From Geopsychrobacter sp. (GTDB lineage Bacteria > Desulfobacterota > Desulfuromonadia > Desulfuromonadales > Geopsychrobacteraceae), in NCBI GenBank assembly GCA_021647445.1, contig JAKIUS010000082.1:1-7170 (forward strand): DNA of 7,170 nucleotides, in the 5' to 3' direction. Made by a program: the position numbers and the translations under genes. How positions within the stretch are numbered: the first letter of the stretch is position 1; every line of letters starts with the position of its first letter. Under the pieces are notes generated by a model that worked only from the letters and a program-made list of their open reading frames with translations, had not been told where the DNA came from and did not search any database. This document shows, piece by piece, positions 1 to 7,151 of the stretch.

Positions 1-21
1 TTTTAACCTGTAGAGAGAGCG

Positions 22-1131
22 ATGACTAAAACGCAGATCTATATGCAACAGGCCCTGACCCTGGCGCGGCGGGCTCTCGGACGCACCGCGCCGAATCCGG
101 CGGTCGGCGCGGTGATTGTCCGTAATGATCGGGTGGTCGGTGAGGGATTTCATCCCCGGGCCGGGGAGCCGCATGCCGAAATCTTTGCCCTGCGTGACGC
201 AGTTGATGAGGCGACTGGGGCAGATATCTATGTCACCCTTGAGCCCTGCTCCCATCAGGGGCGCACCGGTCCCTGTGCCGATGCCCTGATCACTGCCGGG
301 GTTAAACGGGTCTTCGTTGGCACGATTGATCCAAACCCACAGGTCGCGGGACGCGGGATAAAGCGTCTGCAGGAGGCCGGGATCGATGGGCAGGTTGGCG
401 TGTGTGAGGCGGAATGTCGTGCTTTGATTGCCCCCTTTTCCTGGCATATTCGTACGGGCATGCCCTACACCCTGTATAAGGCCGCCATGACCCTCGATGG
501 GCAGATGGCCACCCGCAGGGGGGATTCCCGCTGGGTCTCGGGTGAGGAGAGTCGTCAGCGCGTCCATCGGTTGCGAGATCAGGTCGATGCCATTATGGTC
601 GGGGTTGATACGGTGTTGGCCGACAATCCGCAACTATCGACCCGCTTGCCACAAGGAGGGCGTGATCCTCTACGGGTGGTGGTCGACAGTCAGTTACGTA
701 TTCCGCTTGACAGTCGGATTGTCAATCTGCAATCAACAGCGCCAACCCTGATCGCCACGACTGATCGGGCACCGGCCGATAAAATGAGGCGTCTTTCTGC
801 TCTCGGTTGTGAGGTTTTGCTGCTGCCCGAGGTTAAGGGTCGGGTCTCTTTGATCGAGTTATGGCAAAGGCTGGGGCAGCGGGATATCCAGCATCTCCTC
901 CTTGAAGGGGGACGAACCCTGGCGGCAGCAGCGTTGCAGTCCGGTTTGATCAATCGCTTACAGGTTTATATTGCCCCCAAACTGGTAGGTGGCACAGGGC
1001 TGTCCGGGCTTTTTTCAGGCCCAGGTTGCGCCCTGATGAAGGATGCATTGGCGGTTAGTGACCTGAGGGTCGAACAGGTCGGTAGTGATCTGCTCTTGAG
1101 TGCTGAGGTGAATATATGTTTACAGGATTGA
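22..1131 (+). CDS. ribD: Bifunctional RibD: diaminohydroxyphosphoribosylaminopyrimidine deaminase / 5-amino-6-(5-phosphoribosylamino)uracil reductase
   Basis: This cytosolic enzyme performs the second and third steps of the pyrimidine branch of riboflavin synthesis: deamination of the GTP cyclohydrolase II product, then NADPH-dependent reduction of the ribose. The protein is 369 residues, the normal length for the fused form. The deaminase domain covers about residues 1-145 and has the zinc signature H51-A-E53 and P-C76 with C85 in PCSHQGRTGPC. The reductase domain (about 148-366) shows YKAAMTLDGQMA (152-163), the VGVDTVLADNP stretch (193-203) and LLEGGRTLAAAAL (293-305). The start is the first ATG of the frame, with only a weak purine-rich GAGAGAG before it. 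Just 21 bases of leader are visible, containing TAA (4-6) and TAG (11-13), one of which might end an upstream gene. Its last 16 bases overlap ribE, implying translational coupling. The function is secure from motifs and neighbours. Confidence 0.97.
   Translation: MTKTQIYMQQALTLARRALGRTAPNPAVGAVIVRNDRVVGEGFHPRAGEPHAEIFALRDAVDEATGADIYVTLEPCSHQGRTGPCADALITAGVKRVFVGTIDPNPQVAGRGIKRLQEAGIDGQVGVCEAECRALIAPFSWHIRTGMPYTLYKAAMTLDGQMATRRGDSRWVSGEESRQRVHRLRDQVDAIMVGVDTVLADNPQLSTRLPQGGRDPLRVVVDSQLRIPLDSRIVNLQSTAPTLIATTDRAPADKMRRLSALGCEVLLLPEVKGRVSLIELWQRLGQRDIQHLLLEGGRTLAAAALQSGLINRLQVYIAPKLVGGTGLSGLFSGPGCALMKDALAVSDLRVEQVGSDLLLSAEVNICLQD
1105..1110 (+). promoter_or_regulatory. Ribosome binding site of ribE inside ribD
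   Basis: GAGGTG lies 5 bases before the ATG at 1116 and within the final codons of ribD. It is a clear Shine-Dalgarno-like match and supports this start even though it forces a 16-base overlap with ribD. Confidence 0.75.
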
Positions 1132-1769
1132 TCGAAGCGACCGGCCGGGTCGTCTCTCTTGAGCGGGGTGGTCAGATCTGTCGCCTTAAGCTCAGCAGCA
1201 GTCTGGCGCAATCTGATCTTAAGCTGGGCGAGAGTATCGCGGTCAATGGTGTCTGCCTGACGCTAACCGAATGGGATGCCCAGAGCATAATTGCGGATGT
1301 GTCACCCGAAACTCTTAAGGTAACAACCCTTGGGCGTCTGGTTCCCGGAGCAAAACTCAATCTTGAACGGGCGTTGCGACTCAGCGACCGACTCGGTGGG
1401 CACATCGTCAGTGGCCATGTCGACAGTGTCGGCCAATTGCGCACCCGGACCAGTCAAGGCGAAGCACAGCGTCTTGAATTTTCGTTGCCCGAAGGGATCG
1501 CCCGTTACGTTGCGCCCAAGGGGTCGATTACTATTGATGGTATCAGCCTGACGGTCAATCAAGTTGAAGATGACCTCTTCACGGTGATGGTTATTCCGCA
1601 TACCTTGGGGATGACGACCTTAAAGGATATGCGCCCTGGCACTGCGGTTAATCTCGAATCAGATATCCTGGCGCGCTACGTGGAACGTCTGGCTGGGGTA
1701 CCTGTTGGCAATGGGCACGGAGCAGGGAAGCTCTCCCTTGAGTTTCTTGCCAAGAATGGCTTTATGTGA
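1116..1769 (+). CDS. ribE: Riboflavin synthase (alpha-subunit type)
   Basis: It catalyses dismutation of two 6,7-dimethyl-8-ribityllumazine molecules to riboflavin and the aminouracil intermediate, the last step of the pathway. The 217-residue protein has the two tandem lumazine-binding barrels of the family. Repeat 1 runs from the conserved N-terminus MFTGLIEATG through SIAVNGVCLTL (40-50) and DVSPETLKVTTLG (61-73). Repeat 2 runs from GHIVSGHVDSVG (95-106) through SITIDGISLTVNQV (137-150) and VIPHTLGMTTL (159-169). The start is fixed by the family's MFTG N-terminus and the GAGGTG ribosome site. It overlaps ribD by 16 bases and is followed by 76 bases before the probable ribBA start. Some naming schemes (E. 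coli) call this gene ribC or ribE, so the symbol is convention-dependent. Family members usually act as trimers, often working with the RibH shell encoded downstream. Confidence 0.97.
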   Translation: MFTGLIEATGRVVSLERGGQICRLKLSSSLAQSDLKLGESIAVNGVCLTLTEWDAQSIIADVSPETLKVTTLGRLVPGAKLNLERALRLSDRLGGHIVSGHVDSVGQLRTRTSQGEAQRLEFSLPEGIARYVAPKGSITIDGISLTVNQVEDDLFTVMVIPHTLGMTTLKDMRPGTAVNLESDILARYVERLAGVPVGNGHGAGKLSLEFLAKNGFM

Positions 1770-1783
1770 CATGATTCGCCCCT

Positions 1784-1804
1784 GCTGACGCCGGATGCGT
1801 CTGC
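1784..1804 (+). other. Small hairpin in the ribE-ribBA gap
   Basis: A perfect 5-bp inverted repeat GACGC/GCGTC (1787-1791 with 1797-1801) encloses a 5-base loop. A further GC/GC pairing (1784-1785 with 1803-1804) follows a T-T mismatch. It sits 14 bases after the ribE stop. No T-run follows, so it is not a terminator. It could be an mRNA processing or stability element between cistrons, or chance. The first in-frame ATG of the ribBA frame (1795) falls in the loop, which argues against its use as a start. Confidence 0.3.
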
Positions 1805-1845
1805 TCCTTAAGACTCAATCACTGATGACAGAAAGATACAAAGAG

Positions 1846-3048
1846 ATGCCGATTGCAAAAATTGAAGCCGCACTCGAGGACATTCGTGCCGGGAAAATGG
1901 TGATTCTGGTTGATGACGAAGATCGTGAGAACGAGGGCGACCTGACCATGGCCGCCGAACTGGTCACTCCTGAAGCGATCAACTTTATGGCGACCGAAGG
2001 TCGTGGTTTGATCTGTCTTTCGCTTTCTGAAGAGCGTGCCGATGAACTCGATCTGCCGCTGATGGTCTCTGACAATAGCTCCTCATTCGGTACCGCCTTC
2101 ACGATTTCAATTGAGGCCCGTAAGGGCGTAACGACCGGCATTTCAGCCGCCGATCGTTCCACCACTATTCAGGTTGCGCTGGCCGATGGGTCGACCGCCT
2201 ATGACCTGGCGCGTCCTGGTCATGTGTTCCCCTTGCGCGCCCGCAAGGGTGGAGTCATGGTGCGGACTGGTCAGACCGAAGGTTCGGTCGATCTCGCGCG
2301 TCTGGCCGGATTGAAATCCGCTGGGGTCATCTGCGAGATTATGAACGCCGATGGCACCATGGCACGCATGCCTCAACTCAATGTATTTGCCGAAAAACAT
2401 AAACTCAAAATTATTTCGATTGCCGACCTTATCGCCTATCGCATGCGCAAGGAGCTTCTGGTGCGTCGCGCAGCTGAAACGATCATTCCCACCAGCTACG
2501 GTGGCGATTTTAAGGTGATTGTTTATGAAAACGATGTCGATAATGCGCAACATGTGGCCCTGATCAAGGGGGAGATCGACACCAGCAAACCGGTGTTGGT
2601 CCGTGTTCATTCAGAATGTCTGACCGGGGATGTCTTCGGTTCACAGCGTTGTGATTGTGCCGATCAATTGCATGTCGCCATGCAGCAGGTTTCGGAAGAA
2701 GGCAACGGGGTTATCCTCTATATGCGGCAAGAGGGCAGGGGGATCGGCCTGGTTAATAAAATAAAGGCTTATTCGCTACAGGATCAGGGCCGCGATACGG
2801 TTGAGGCGAATGAAGAACTTGGCTTTGGTGCCGATCTGCGAGATTACGGAATCGGCGCGCAGATGCTCACCGATCTTGGGATCACGAAGTTGCGTCTGAT
2901 GACCAACAACCCGAAGAAGATTATCGGTCTTGAAGGTTACGGCATAGAGATCAGCGAACGGATCCCCCTCGAAATTTCTGCCCATGAAACCAACCTGAAA
3001 TATCTGCAGACCAAGCGTGAAAAGCTCGGTCATATGTTGGATCTTTGA
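1846..3048 (+). CDS. ribBA: Bifunctional RibBA: 3,4-dihydroxy-2-butanone-4-phosphate synthase / GTP cyclohydrolase II
   Basis: It starts both branches of riboflavin synthesis: ribulose 5-phosphate to the four-carbon unit, and GTP to the diaminopyrimidine. From the chosen ATG it has 400 residues, normal for the fusion. The RibB half (about 1-200) shows [11 protein letters not shown] (23-33), [11 protein letters not shown] (94-104), [10 protein letters not shown] (123-132) and NADGTMARM (167-175). The RibA half (about 205-400) has the three zinc cysteines C258, C269 and C271 with the spacing of E. coli RibA (54/65/67), RQEGRGIGL (294-302), and Y309 and R332 aligning with catalytic Y105 and R128. 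Both halves therefore look active, unlike RibBA proteins whose RibA half has decayed. In-frame ATGs at 1795 and 1825 would add 17 or 7 residues. [17 protein letters not shown] matches where family proteins begin, so 1846 is preferred, although no upstream site has a convincing Shine-Dalgarno. Confidence 0.95.
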   Translation: MPIAKIEAALEDIRAGKMVILVDDEDRENEGDLTMAAELVTPEAINFMATEGRGLICLSLSEERADELDLPLMVSDNSSSFGTAFTISIEARKGVTTGISAADRSTTIQVALADGSTAYDLARPGHVFPLRARKGGVMVRTGQTEGSVDLARLAGLKSAGVICEIMNADGTMARMPQLNVFAEKHKLKIISIADLIAYRMRKELLVRRAAETIIPTSYGGDFKVIVYENDVDNAQHVALIKGEIDTSKPVLVRVHSECLTGDVFGSQRCDCADQLHVAMQQVSEEGNGVILYMRQEGRGIGLVNKIKAYSLQDQGRDTVEANEELGFGADLRDYGIGAQMLTDLGITKLRLMTNNPKKIIGLEGYGIEISERIPLEISAHETNLKYLQTKREKLGHMLDL

Positions 3049-3068
3049 TTTTAACTTTCCAGACGAAA

Positions 3069-3073
3069 AGGAG
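3069..3073 (+). promoter_or_regulatory. Ribosome binding site deciding the ribH start
   Basis: AGGAG ends only 2 bases before the ATG at 3076 but 8 bases before the in-frame ATG at 3082. The second spacing is normal and the first is too short, so ribH translation most likely begins at 3082. Confidence 0.75.
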
Positions 3074-3081
3074 AGATGCCC

Positions 3082-3546
3082 ATGTCGAATCTGATTGAAG
3101 GTAATCTCGATGCTGCCGGGTTCAAATTTGCCCTGGTGGTCAGTCGTTTTAATAGTTTTATTTGTGATCGTCTGCTCGAAGGTGCCCTTGATACACTCAA
3201 ACGTAATGGTGCCGATGAGTCGCAATTGACCATCGTAAAGGTGCCGGGTGCCTTTGAAATCCCCCTGGTGGCGCAGAAGCTTGCCGCATCGGGGAAATAC
3301 GACGCACTGGTCTGTCTTGGAGCCGTCATCCGGGGCGGCACCCCGCACTTTGAGTATGTGAGTTCCGAAGTCACCAAGGGGGTCGCCAGCGTCTCCCTTG
3401 ATTCAGGTATTCCCATTGCGTTCGGGGTTCTCACCACCGACAGTGTCGAACAGGCGATTGAACGTGCTGGCACCAAGGCTGGCAATAAGGGGTGTGAGGC
3501 CGCGATTACCGCCATCGAGATGGTCAATCTTTTTAAGGCACTATAA
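3082..3546 (+). CDS. ribH: 6,7-dimethyl-8-ribityllumazine synthase
   Basis: It condenses the aminouracil made by the RibD branch with the dihydroxybutanone phosphate made by RibBA, forming the lumazine that riboflavin synthase uses. The product is 154 residues, typical of the family, which assembles as pentamers or 60-subunit icosahedral shells. Visible motifs are SRFN (21-24), VPGAFEIP (54-61), the phosphate/substrate loop [14 protein letters not shown] (80-93) with catalytic H89, and [14 protein letters not shown] (117-130) with R128, the position of the phosphate-binding arginine in B. subtilis (R127). The start at 3082 is chosen from the ribosome site spacing; using 3076 would only add Met-Pro. 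It lies 33 bases after ribBA and 9 bases before nusB, in the same orientation. Oligomeric state cannot be read from the sequence. Confidence 0.97.
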   Translation: MSNLIEGNLDAAGFKFALVVSRFNSFICDRLLEGALDTLKRNGADESQLTIVKVPGAFEIPLVAQKLAASGKYDALVCLGAVIRGGTPHFEYVSSEVTKGVASVSLDSGIPIAFGVLTTDSVEQAIERAGTKAGNKGCEAAITAIEMVNLFKAL

Positions 3547-3555
3547 GCGATAAAC

Positions 3556-4023
3556 ATGCAGATTCAACATCGTAGACTCGGGCGTGAATGCGCTCTTAAA
3601 ATTCTGTTTGCCCTGCGGCACGATTCCCAGACAACTGAAGAAGAACTATTAAAACGTTTCTGGGAAAACTTCCGTTTTGCCGATGATGCCCTCGGCGAAC
3701 CCCTGGATACCCTAGATAAACCGATTCCAGAATCGGCCAAACGTTTCACTGAGCAGCTGGTGAAGGGGATTATCGAATACCGTTCTGTGTTGGATAAGCG
3801 GATCAGTGACGTCGCCAAAAATTGGTCTCTTGAACGGATGGCCGCAGTCGATCTCAGTATTCTGCGGGTCGCCTGTTTCGAGCTTTTCTATATGCCGGAT
3901 ATTCCGCCCCGGGTCACCATGAACGAAGCAATTGAGATTGCCAAACGTTATGGCACTAAAGAGTCGCCCTCCTTTGTTAATGGTTTACTCGATAAACTAG
4001 CCAAGGCAGTCGATAAGACCTAG
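3556..4023 (+). CDS. nusB: Transcription antitermination factor NusB
   Basis: NusB is an all-helical RNA-binding protein that pairs with NusE (ribosomal protein S10) on boxA RNA to promote processive rRNA transcription. The 155-residue protein carries the expected N-terminal helix RRLGRECALKILFAL (6-20) with its basic residues. It also has the highly conserved C-terminal half: NWSLERMAAVDLSILRVA (89-106), then TMNEAIEIAKRYG (121-133) and SPSFVNGLLDKLA (137-149). The start at 3556 leaves the family N-terminus intact and is 9 bases after the ribH stop. There is no strong Shine-Dalgarno, so translation is probably coupled to ribH. The ribH-nusB pairing is widespread in bacteria and need not mean a shared function. 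Confidence 0.95.
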   Translation: MQIQHRRLGRECALKILFALRHDSQTTEEELLKRFWENFRFADDALGEPLDTLDKPIPESAKRFTEQLVKGIIEYRSVLDKRISDVAKNWSLERMAAVDLSILRVACFELFYMPDIPPRVTMNEAIEIAKRYGTKESPSFVNGLLDKLAKAVDKT

Positions 4024-4065
4024 AAGACTGCTCGGGCTGATTCCTTCATGACAACGTAAAATTTC

Positions 4066-4069
4066 AGGA
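4066..4069 (+). promoter_or_regulatory. Ribosome binding site of hom
   Basis: AGGA is placed 7 bases before the ATG at 4077. It is the only purine-rich core in the 53-base gap after nusB. No convincing terminator is present in that gap, so hom may be reached by read-through from the rib-nusB unit or from a promoter I cannot identify. Confidence 0.6.
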
Positions 4070-4076
4070 TAATTTT

Positions 4077-5393
4077 ATGCAAAAAACTCAAATAAATGTC
4101 GGACTTCTCGGCTTTGGAACCATCGGAACCGGGGTTGTCAGGGTCTTTCAACAGAATGCCGAAGTGATTCGTCAGCGGACCGGCGTTGAAATGCGTCTGA
4201 CCCGCATTGCCGATCTCGATATCACGACCGACCGTGGCGTGACTCTGCCCGACGGGGTGTTGGTTGATGATGCCGATGCGGTTGTGACTGATCCTGATAT
4301 CGATATTGTGATTGAGCTGATCGGGGGCTATAAGCCTGCGTTACAGTTTATTCTGAAGGCGATTGAAAACGGCAAGCATATCGTTACCGCTAATAAGGCG
4401 CTGATGGCGGTTCATGGTCAGGAGATTATCGCCGCCGCGAGTCGCGCACGGGTCGATGTCAAGTTCGAAGCGGCGGTCGGTGGTGGCATCCCGGTGATCT
4501 CTGCGATTAAGGAGAATCTGTGTGCCAATAGATTCTCTACGGTTCTCGGAATCCTCAACGGCACTTGTAACTTTATCCTGACCAAAATGACCGACGAGGG
4601 GAGCGACTTTGCCCCGGTTCTGGCTGAAGCACAGGAGTTAGGTTATGCCGAAGCCGACCCGACCTTCGATATCGAAGGGGTCGACACCGCCCACAAGATT
4701 GCCCTGCTGGCCTCGCTCTGTTTCGGTACACGCATCGATTTTGAACAGATCTATACCGAGGGTATTACCAAGGTGACGGCGGTCGATATCGATTTTGCCA
4801 CCCAGATGGGTTACAAGATAAAATTGCTGGCGATCGCTCGGCAGGGGGATGGGGCGGTCGAGGTGCGCGTGCATCCGACGATGATTCCTGAGAGCTATCA
4901 GTTGGCCGAGGTTGATGGTGTGTTTAACGCAGTACGCCTCTCCGGGGATTTCGTCGGACCGGTGCTGCTGTATGGCAGTGGCGCTGGGATGGACGCGACT
5001 GCGAGTGCGGTGATGGGCGATGTCATGTCGATCGGGCGCAGTATCTGTGCCGGAGCGGTCGTTCAAACACCGATTATGGGGTACTGCCAGGATCAGGTCG
5101 TTGATCAGCCGTTACTCCCCATGAGCGAGATCATCAGTCGTTACTATCTGCGCTTTACGACCCTTGATCAGACCGGGGTGTTGGCCAAGATTTCGACAAT
5201 CCTCGGCCAGCATAATATCAGTATCCAGTCGATGATTCAGCCCGAAAGCCATGCCGCAGACTCGGTGCCGATTGTGTTGATGACCCATGAGGCCAAAGAG
5301 GCTGACATCACCAATGCCCTGCATGAGATTGGGCAACTTGATATTATTCAAGAGCCGACCTGTCTGATTCGGATTGTGAACGATCTGGGCTGA
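4077..5393 (+). CDS. hom: Homoserine dehydrogenase with C-terminal ACT domain
   Basis: It reduces aspartate 4-semialdehyde to homoserine using NAD(P)H, the branch step to threonine, methionine and isoleucine. The 438-residue monofunctional form is not fused to aspartokinase. The Rossmann domain begins with G12-F13-G14-T15-I16-G17 and includes TANKAL (104-109) with conserved K107. The catalytic domain (about 137-325) has GILNGTCNFIL (158-168) and AEADPTFDIEGVDTAHK (191-207). Within it, E192, D203 and K207 align at a constant offset of 16 with yeast residues E208, D219 and K223, so the active site looks intact. Residues about 354-430 form an ACT domain (RFTTLDQTGVLAKISTIL), which in this family senses end products, usually threonine. 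It lies 53 bases downstream of nusB on the same strand and is closed by the hairpin at 5416-5458. Confidence 0.97.
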   Translation: MQKTQINVGLLGFGTIGTGVVRVFQQNAEVIRQRTGVEMRLTRIADLDITTDRGVTLPDGVLVDDADAVVTDPDIDIVIELIGGYKPALQFILKAIENGKHIVTANKALMAVHGQEIIAAASRARVDVKFEAAVGGGIPVISAIKENLCANRFSTVLGILNGTCNFILTKMTDEGSDFAPVLAEAQELGYAEADPTFDIEGVDTAHKIALLASLCFGTRIDFEQIYTEGITKVTAVDIDFATQMGYKIKLLAIARQGDGAVEVRVHPTMIPESYQLAEVDGVFNAVRLSGDFVGPVLLYGSGAGMDATASAVMGDVMSIGRSICAGAVVQTPIMGYCQDQVVDQPLLPMSEIISRYYLRFTTLDQTGVLAKISTILGQHNISIQSMIQPESHAADSVPIVLMTHEAKEADITNALHEIGQLDIIQEPTCLIRIVNDLG

Positions 5394-5415
5394 TCGATAG
5401 CGGCTTGATCAAAGT

Positions 5416-5458
5416 AAAAAAAGGGACTTCACGCAAATAGCGTAAAGTCCCTTTTTTT
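5416..5458. terminator. Bidirectional intrinsic terminator between convergent genes
   Basis: A long inverted repeat is flanked by seven A on the left and seven T on the right. The stem pairs GGGACTT (5423-5429) with AAGTCCC (5445-5451), has one C-A mismatch, then ACGC with GCGT (5431-5434 / 5440-5443) around a 5-base AAATA loop. The flanking A/T tracts (5416-5422 / 5452-5458) can extend the stem or serve as U-tracts on either strand. It follows hom by 22 bases. On the minus strand it contains most of the TAA stop codon (5457-5459) of the ligase gene, so it serves both genes. Confidence 0.93.
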
Positions 5459-7145
5459 ATTCATCCGTCGAGACATTGGGATCGATGGCGAAACGCTTGA
5501 TTTTGCGAGTGGTGGTTTTAGGGAATTCGTCTTCACGCAGGCTGAATTTTTTGACCCGTTTGTAGTCCGATAGGTCCTTGCCGAATTTCAGCACCTCCTG
5601 TCGAATGAGGGTTTCGACCTCCGCCGGTGAGAGCGGACCCTTTCCCTGCTGGCGTTGATAGGCAAACAGGGCCTCTTCGTCGGCGAAGATGCTGGCGTAG
5701 ACCTCTTCTGCGGTTGCATTGACCTTGTGACCATAAACCATGATCTCGGCGATAAACGGGCTGTTTAAAAGCTGGTTTTCGATCTCCTCCGGATAGACGT
5801 TTTTGCCATTTGCGGTCACGATAAGATTCTTAACCCGTCCGCAGATCGAGAGCATCCCTGCGGCGTTGAAGGACCCTAGATCTCCGGTGCGATACCAGCC
5901 GTCGTGCAGTACCTCCTGCGTGGCCGTATCATTCTTGTAATAGCCGAGCATGACATTAGGGCCACGAACCTGGATCTCCCCTGAGCCCTCCTGGTCGGGC
6001 TCGGTGATGCGGATCTCGACCTTCTCCAGCGGCAGACCGACCGTGCCGGCCTGGCGACGATCCGGGGTCTCGGCGGCGATGACTGGAGAGGTTTCGGTGA
6101 TTCCGTAGCCCTGGAGCAGAGTCAATCCCAGGGTGTTGAAGCCTTCGGCGATTGCCGGATCAAGAGCCGCCCCGCCGCTGACAAAGACGGTATGCTTGCC
6201 GAAGATTTTCTGAACCTTGGCGGTGATTATTTTGCGGCCAAAGGGGAGGCCAAAGAGCAGCCGCGAGACCTTTTTGCTGTTGATATTCTTCATAATGCGC
6301 TCATAGATCAGGCGATAGACGGCGGGTACTCCGAGCAGAAAGGTCGGCTTAATCTCGTAGAGATTCTCGCTCAACTTCTTGATCGACTCGGCAAAGGTAA
6401 CCCGGCCGCCGAGGGAGAGCGGCAGCAGCACGCCGCAAACCTGTTCGAAGACATGATTAATCGGCAGAAAGGAGAGGGTGTGGATACTGCTGTCGAGCTG
6501 GAATTGCTTACTCGCCGCCTGGATATTGCTGACGATGTTGCGATGACTGAGCATGGCACCCTTGGAACGACCGGTGGTTCCTGAGGTGTAGAGGATAACC
6601 GCGCAGTCGGTTGCCTTATGTTCCGCAGGGGGGAAGGCACTGGTCGATTTCAATTCGTCAAGATAGTACAGCCGCTTTTCTTCTCTTAGTTTCCGATAGA
6701 GATCTTCCTGGAGGCCGAGGATATTCGCTTTGAGGTTTTGTTGGCGGGTATGCGGATTGATCTCTTGCTGGAGCTTTTGATTGAGGTCGTTGATCAGGCT
6801 GCGTTGATCTTTGGGCAGGGTCGTTTCGCCAGCAAGTGTTTCAAGGGCAACAGAGACCTCTTTTAAAAGCTGTTCAATATATTCAGCAAGCACATTAACG
6901 GTAGCAAAAGGGCTATTTTCCTGTGAAAGGGCGGTTTCGTTAGCCAGAGTAATTTGTTCACCGAACTCCTCTTCAATATTGCTTTCAGCAGTAACAATAA
7001 ATGTCACCAGCCCCAGTGAATCCAATTTCCCATTCGGACCGAACAGAATAGTATCTTCACTTTTGCTTAATTGTTCTTCTTCCGGAGCACTGCTGTTTAC
7101 TTCATCAATAGAAGCAAAAATAGCATTTAGTATTTTTTCTTTCAT
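5457..7145 (-). CDS. Fusion protein: N-terminal acyl-carrier-like domain plus N-terminally shortened adenylate-forming (acyl-CoA synthetase-like) ligase
   Basis: The probable role is to activate a carboxylic acid as an acyl-adenylate and pass it to a phosphopantetheine arm, perhaps its own; the substrate is unknown. From the ATG at 7145 it has 562 residues. Residues 1 to about 97 resemble an acyl carrier protein, with the attachment site D42-S43-L44 inside GKLDSLGLVTFI and a closing helix VNVLAEYIEQLL. Residues about 98-177 form a polar, probably helical linker. The ligase part then shows the P-loop YTSGTTGRSKG (186-196), SFLPINHVFE (225-234), VSGGAALDP (322-330), YGITETSP (347-354), WYRTGDLG (417-424, D422), GRVKNLI (436-442) and PKTTTRKIKR (542-551) with presumed catalytic K548. 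From the P-loop on it looks complete and resembles bacterial long-chain acyl-CoA synthetases. However, only about 90 non-carrier residues precede the P-loop where 170-210 are usual. The carrier DNA is AT-rich relative to the ligase. No frameshift is visible. It converges on hom. Confidence 0.85.
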   Translation of the reverse strand: MKEKILNAIFASIDEVNSSAPEEEQLSKSEDTILFGPNGKLDSLGLVTFIVTAESNIEEEFGEQITLANETALSQENSPFATVNVLAEYIEQLLKEVSVALETLAGETTLPKDQRSLINDLNQKLQQEINPHTRQQNLKANILGLQEDLYRKLREEKRLYYLDELKSTSAFPPAEHKATDCAVILYTSGTTGRSKGAMLSHRNIVSNIQAASKQFQLDSSIHTLSFLPINHVFEQVCGVLLPLSLGGRVTFAESIKKLSENLYEIKPTFLLGVPAVYRLIYERIMKNINSKKVSRLLFGLPFGRKIITAKVQKIFGKHTVFVSGGAALDPAIAEGFNTLGLTLLQGYGITETSPVIAAETPDRRQAGTVGLPLEKVEIRITEPDQEGSGEIQVRGPNVMLGYYKNDTATQEVLHDGWYRTGDLGSFNAAGMLSICGRVKNLIVTANGKNVYPEEIENQLLNSPFIAEIMVYGHKVNATAEEVYASIFADEEALFAYQRQQGKGPLSPAEVETLIRQEVLKFGKDLSDYKRVKKFSLREDEFPKTTTRKIKRFAIDPNVSTDE

Positions 7146-7151
7146 CAACAT

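Noticed and set aside
1..21. Possible FMN riboswitch or promoter before ribD
   Set aside because: Only 21 bases are available; an FMN riboswitch needs well over 100 bases, so neither presence nor absence can be claimed.
1791..1800. Resemblance of CCGGATGCG in the ribE-ribBA gap to enterobacterial REP elements
   Set aside because: The match is a short core only, without the full imperfect palindrome and without further copies in the window; most likely coincidence.
2143..2610. 155-codon open frame on the - strand inside ribBA
   Set aside because: It is opposite strongly conserved RibB/RibA sequence and its translation shows no domain; this is a coding shadow.
2776..3348. 190-codon open frame on the - strand spanning the ribBA-ribH junction
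   Set aside because: It runs antisense through two clearly conserved enzymes and has no recognisable motif or supported start.
4045..4073. Promoter-like pair before hom (TTCATG, then GATAAT 17 bases later)
   Set aside because: The -35 match is poor and the -10-like hexamer overlaps the hom ribosome site, so transcription would begin at or after the start codon.
6192..6584. 130-codon open frame on the + strand opposite the ligase gene
   Set aside because: It lies wholly antisense to conserved adenylation motifs, resembles no family I know, and its length is expected as a by-product of the ligase coding bias.
5457..7145. Free-standing NRPS module or biosynthetic cluster
   Set aside because: Only carrier and adenylation domains are present, the ligase resembles fatty acyl-CoA synthetases rather than amino-acid-activating domains, and the neighbours are core metabolism genes.
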